From Herpetosiphonaceae bacterium (GTDB taxonomy: Bacteria > Chloroflexota > Chloroflexia > Chloroflexales > Kallotenuaceae), in NCBI GenBank assembly GCA_030147335.1, contig JASKZZ010000490.1, positions 1 through 6,077 on the forward strand: a stretch of 6,077 nucleotides of DNA, read 5' to 3'. The notes beneath the pieces were generated by a model that was given only the letters and a program-made list of their open reading frames with translations, ran no database searches and was not told the origin of the DNA. Numbering within the stretch: the first letter of the stretch is position 1; every line of letters begins with the position of its first letter. The translations under genes and the position numbers were made by a program. Positions 5,649 through 6,077 of this stretch are shown piece after piece.

Positions 5649-6077
5649 TTATGGGTTTGGACGAGCACCAGTGCGTTGCAATCCGCCGAGCGGGGGAGTA
5701 GGCTCGTCATCTTGTGCTTGCGTGCGGCCAATATCGTGTTCGCGCAGCAACACCTGCCGGATCACATCTGCTTGCTGCTCGGCTTCCTGGAGTCTTTTCG
5801 CAAAGCGCTCGGCGAGCCAAGATTGGCCGCGCTTCTTTGCATCGTTGTGCAGCCGCCGCACCATCACCGCGCTTTCTTCCAATGTGTTGAGCGCGACGTA
5901 GAGCGCCTGCTCCAGCGCATCGGCTTGCTCAGCCATCATGGTTTCAACCGAATAGGCATGGCCGGTACGACAGCGGAAGCGCGTCAGGTTGCCGTCGTCG
6001 ATCTCGTACAGCACACCCTTGCATTCCGGGCAAGAAAACGTTGAGGGTGTACCTGCTCGTTCCTCGGCATCGAACGT
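5649..6077 (-). CDS. C-terminal part of a CheB-type chemotaxis protein with a Cys/His zinc-finger-like tail (5' end missing)
   Basis: The frame is open from the right edge to tandem TAA TAA stops, giving the last 142 residues of a protein whose start lies outside the window. A GTG at 6014 is only an internal valine codon. Counting from the edge, Cys16-Pro-Glu-Cys19 and Cys36-Arg-Thr-Gly-His40 surround an acidic Tyr-Glu-Ile-Asp-Asp-Gly hairpin and are followed by Ala-Tyr-Ser; four ligands in this layout suggest a zinc-binding knuckle. The rest (about 44-125) is helical and rich in Ala, Glu, Gln and Leu, including MAEQADALEQALYVALNTLE. I recognise this as the C-terminal extension found on stand-alone CheB methylesterases that lack a receiver, in which the esterase domain precedes the pattern CPEC-G-L-x-E-I. 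The esterase part itself is not visible, so the call rests on this tail and on the neighbouring CheB-CheR kinase. It is the first gene seen of the leftward cluster. Confidence 0.8.
   Translation of the reverse strand, partial: TFDAEERAGTPSTFSCPECKGVLYEIDDGNLTRFRCRTGHAYSVETMMAEQADALEQALYVALNTLEESAVMVRRLHNDAKKRGQSWLAERFAKRLQEAEQQADVIRQVLLREHDIGRTQAQDDEPTPPLGGLQRTGARPNP

Noticed and set aside
5649..6014. A separate 121-residue protein starting at GTG 6014
   Set aside because: The frame stays open to the right edge and the extra 21 codons include the Cys-x2-Cys half of the zinc knuckle, so the true start lies outside the window.

Overview
All recognisable genes lie on the minus strand, so the window reads from right to left as one signal-transduction cluster. 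In transcription order it holds: the 3' end of a stand-alone CheB-type protein with a zinc-finger-like tail (6077-5649, cut by the right edge); a single-domain response regulator (5590-5135); a 1270-residue fusion of CheB methylesterase, CheR methyltransferase, PAS domains, a long heptad coiled coil and a histidine kinase (5036-1224); a second single-domain response regulator (1175-741); a small two-helix membrane protein resembling DUF5654 (611-357); a clear intrinsic terminator (316-286); and the 5' end of a gene with a signal peptide (152-1, cut by the left edge).

The organism is bacterial, with moderately high GC in genes and AT-rich intergenic stretches. Large CheB-CheR-PAS-kinase fusions, response regulators with an N-D-T-Q-E N-terminal motif, and CheB proteins with this type of Cys/His tail are, from memory, common in Chloroflexota and some other environmental phyla. 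Chloroflexota is therefore a tentative guess; no rRNA or other marker gene is present.

The four signalling genes probably form one operon, with gaps of 58, 98 and 48 bp and no intrinsic terminator between them. The likely working model is a cytoplasmic sensor: the PAS domains sense something, the kinase autophosphorylates on His1034, and one or both single-domain regulators accept the phosphate. The CheB and CheR domains keep their catalytic residues and could add and remove methyl groups on an unknown target. No MCP, CheA or CheW gene is visible here, so a link to classical chemotaxis is not shown. The DUF5654-like gene has its own near-perfect -10 element and strong ribosome binding site, so it may be expressed separately, and the terminator closes the group.

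The individual families are known, so this is not a clearly new system. The points that deserve a second look are the in-frame arrangement of kinase and downstream receiver separated by a single TGA, the eleven-heptad ruler, the two CheB modules side by side, and the structured intergenic region at the left.
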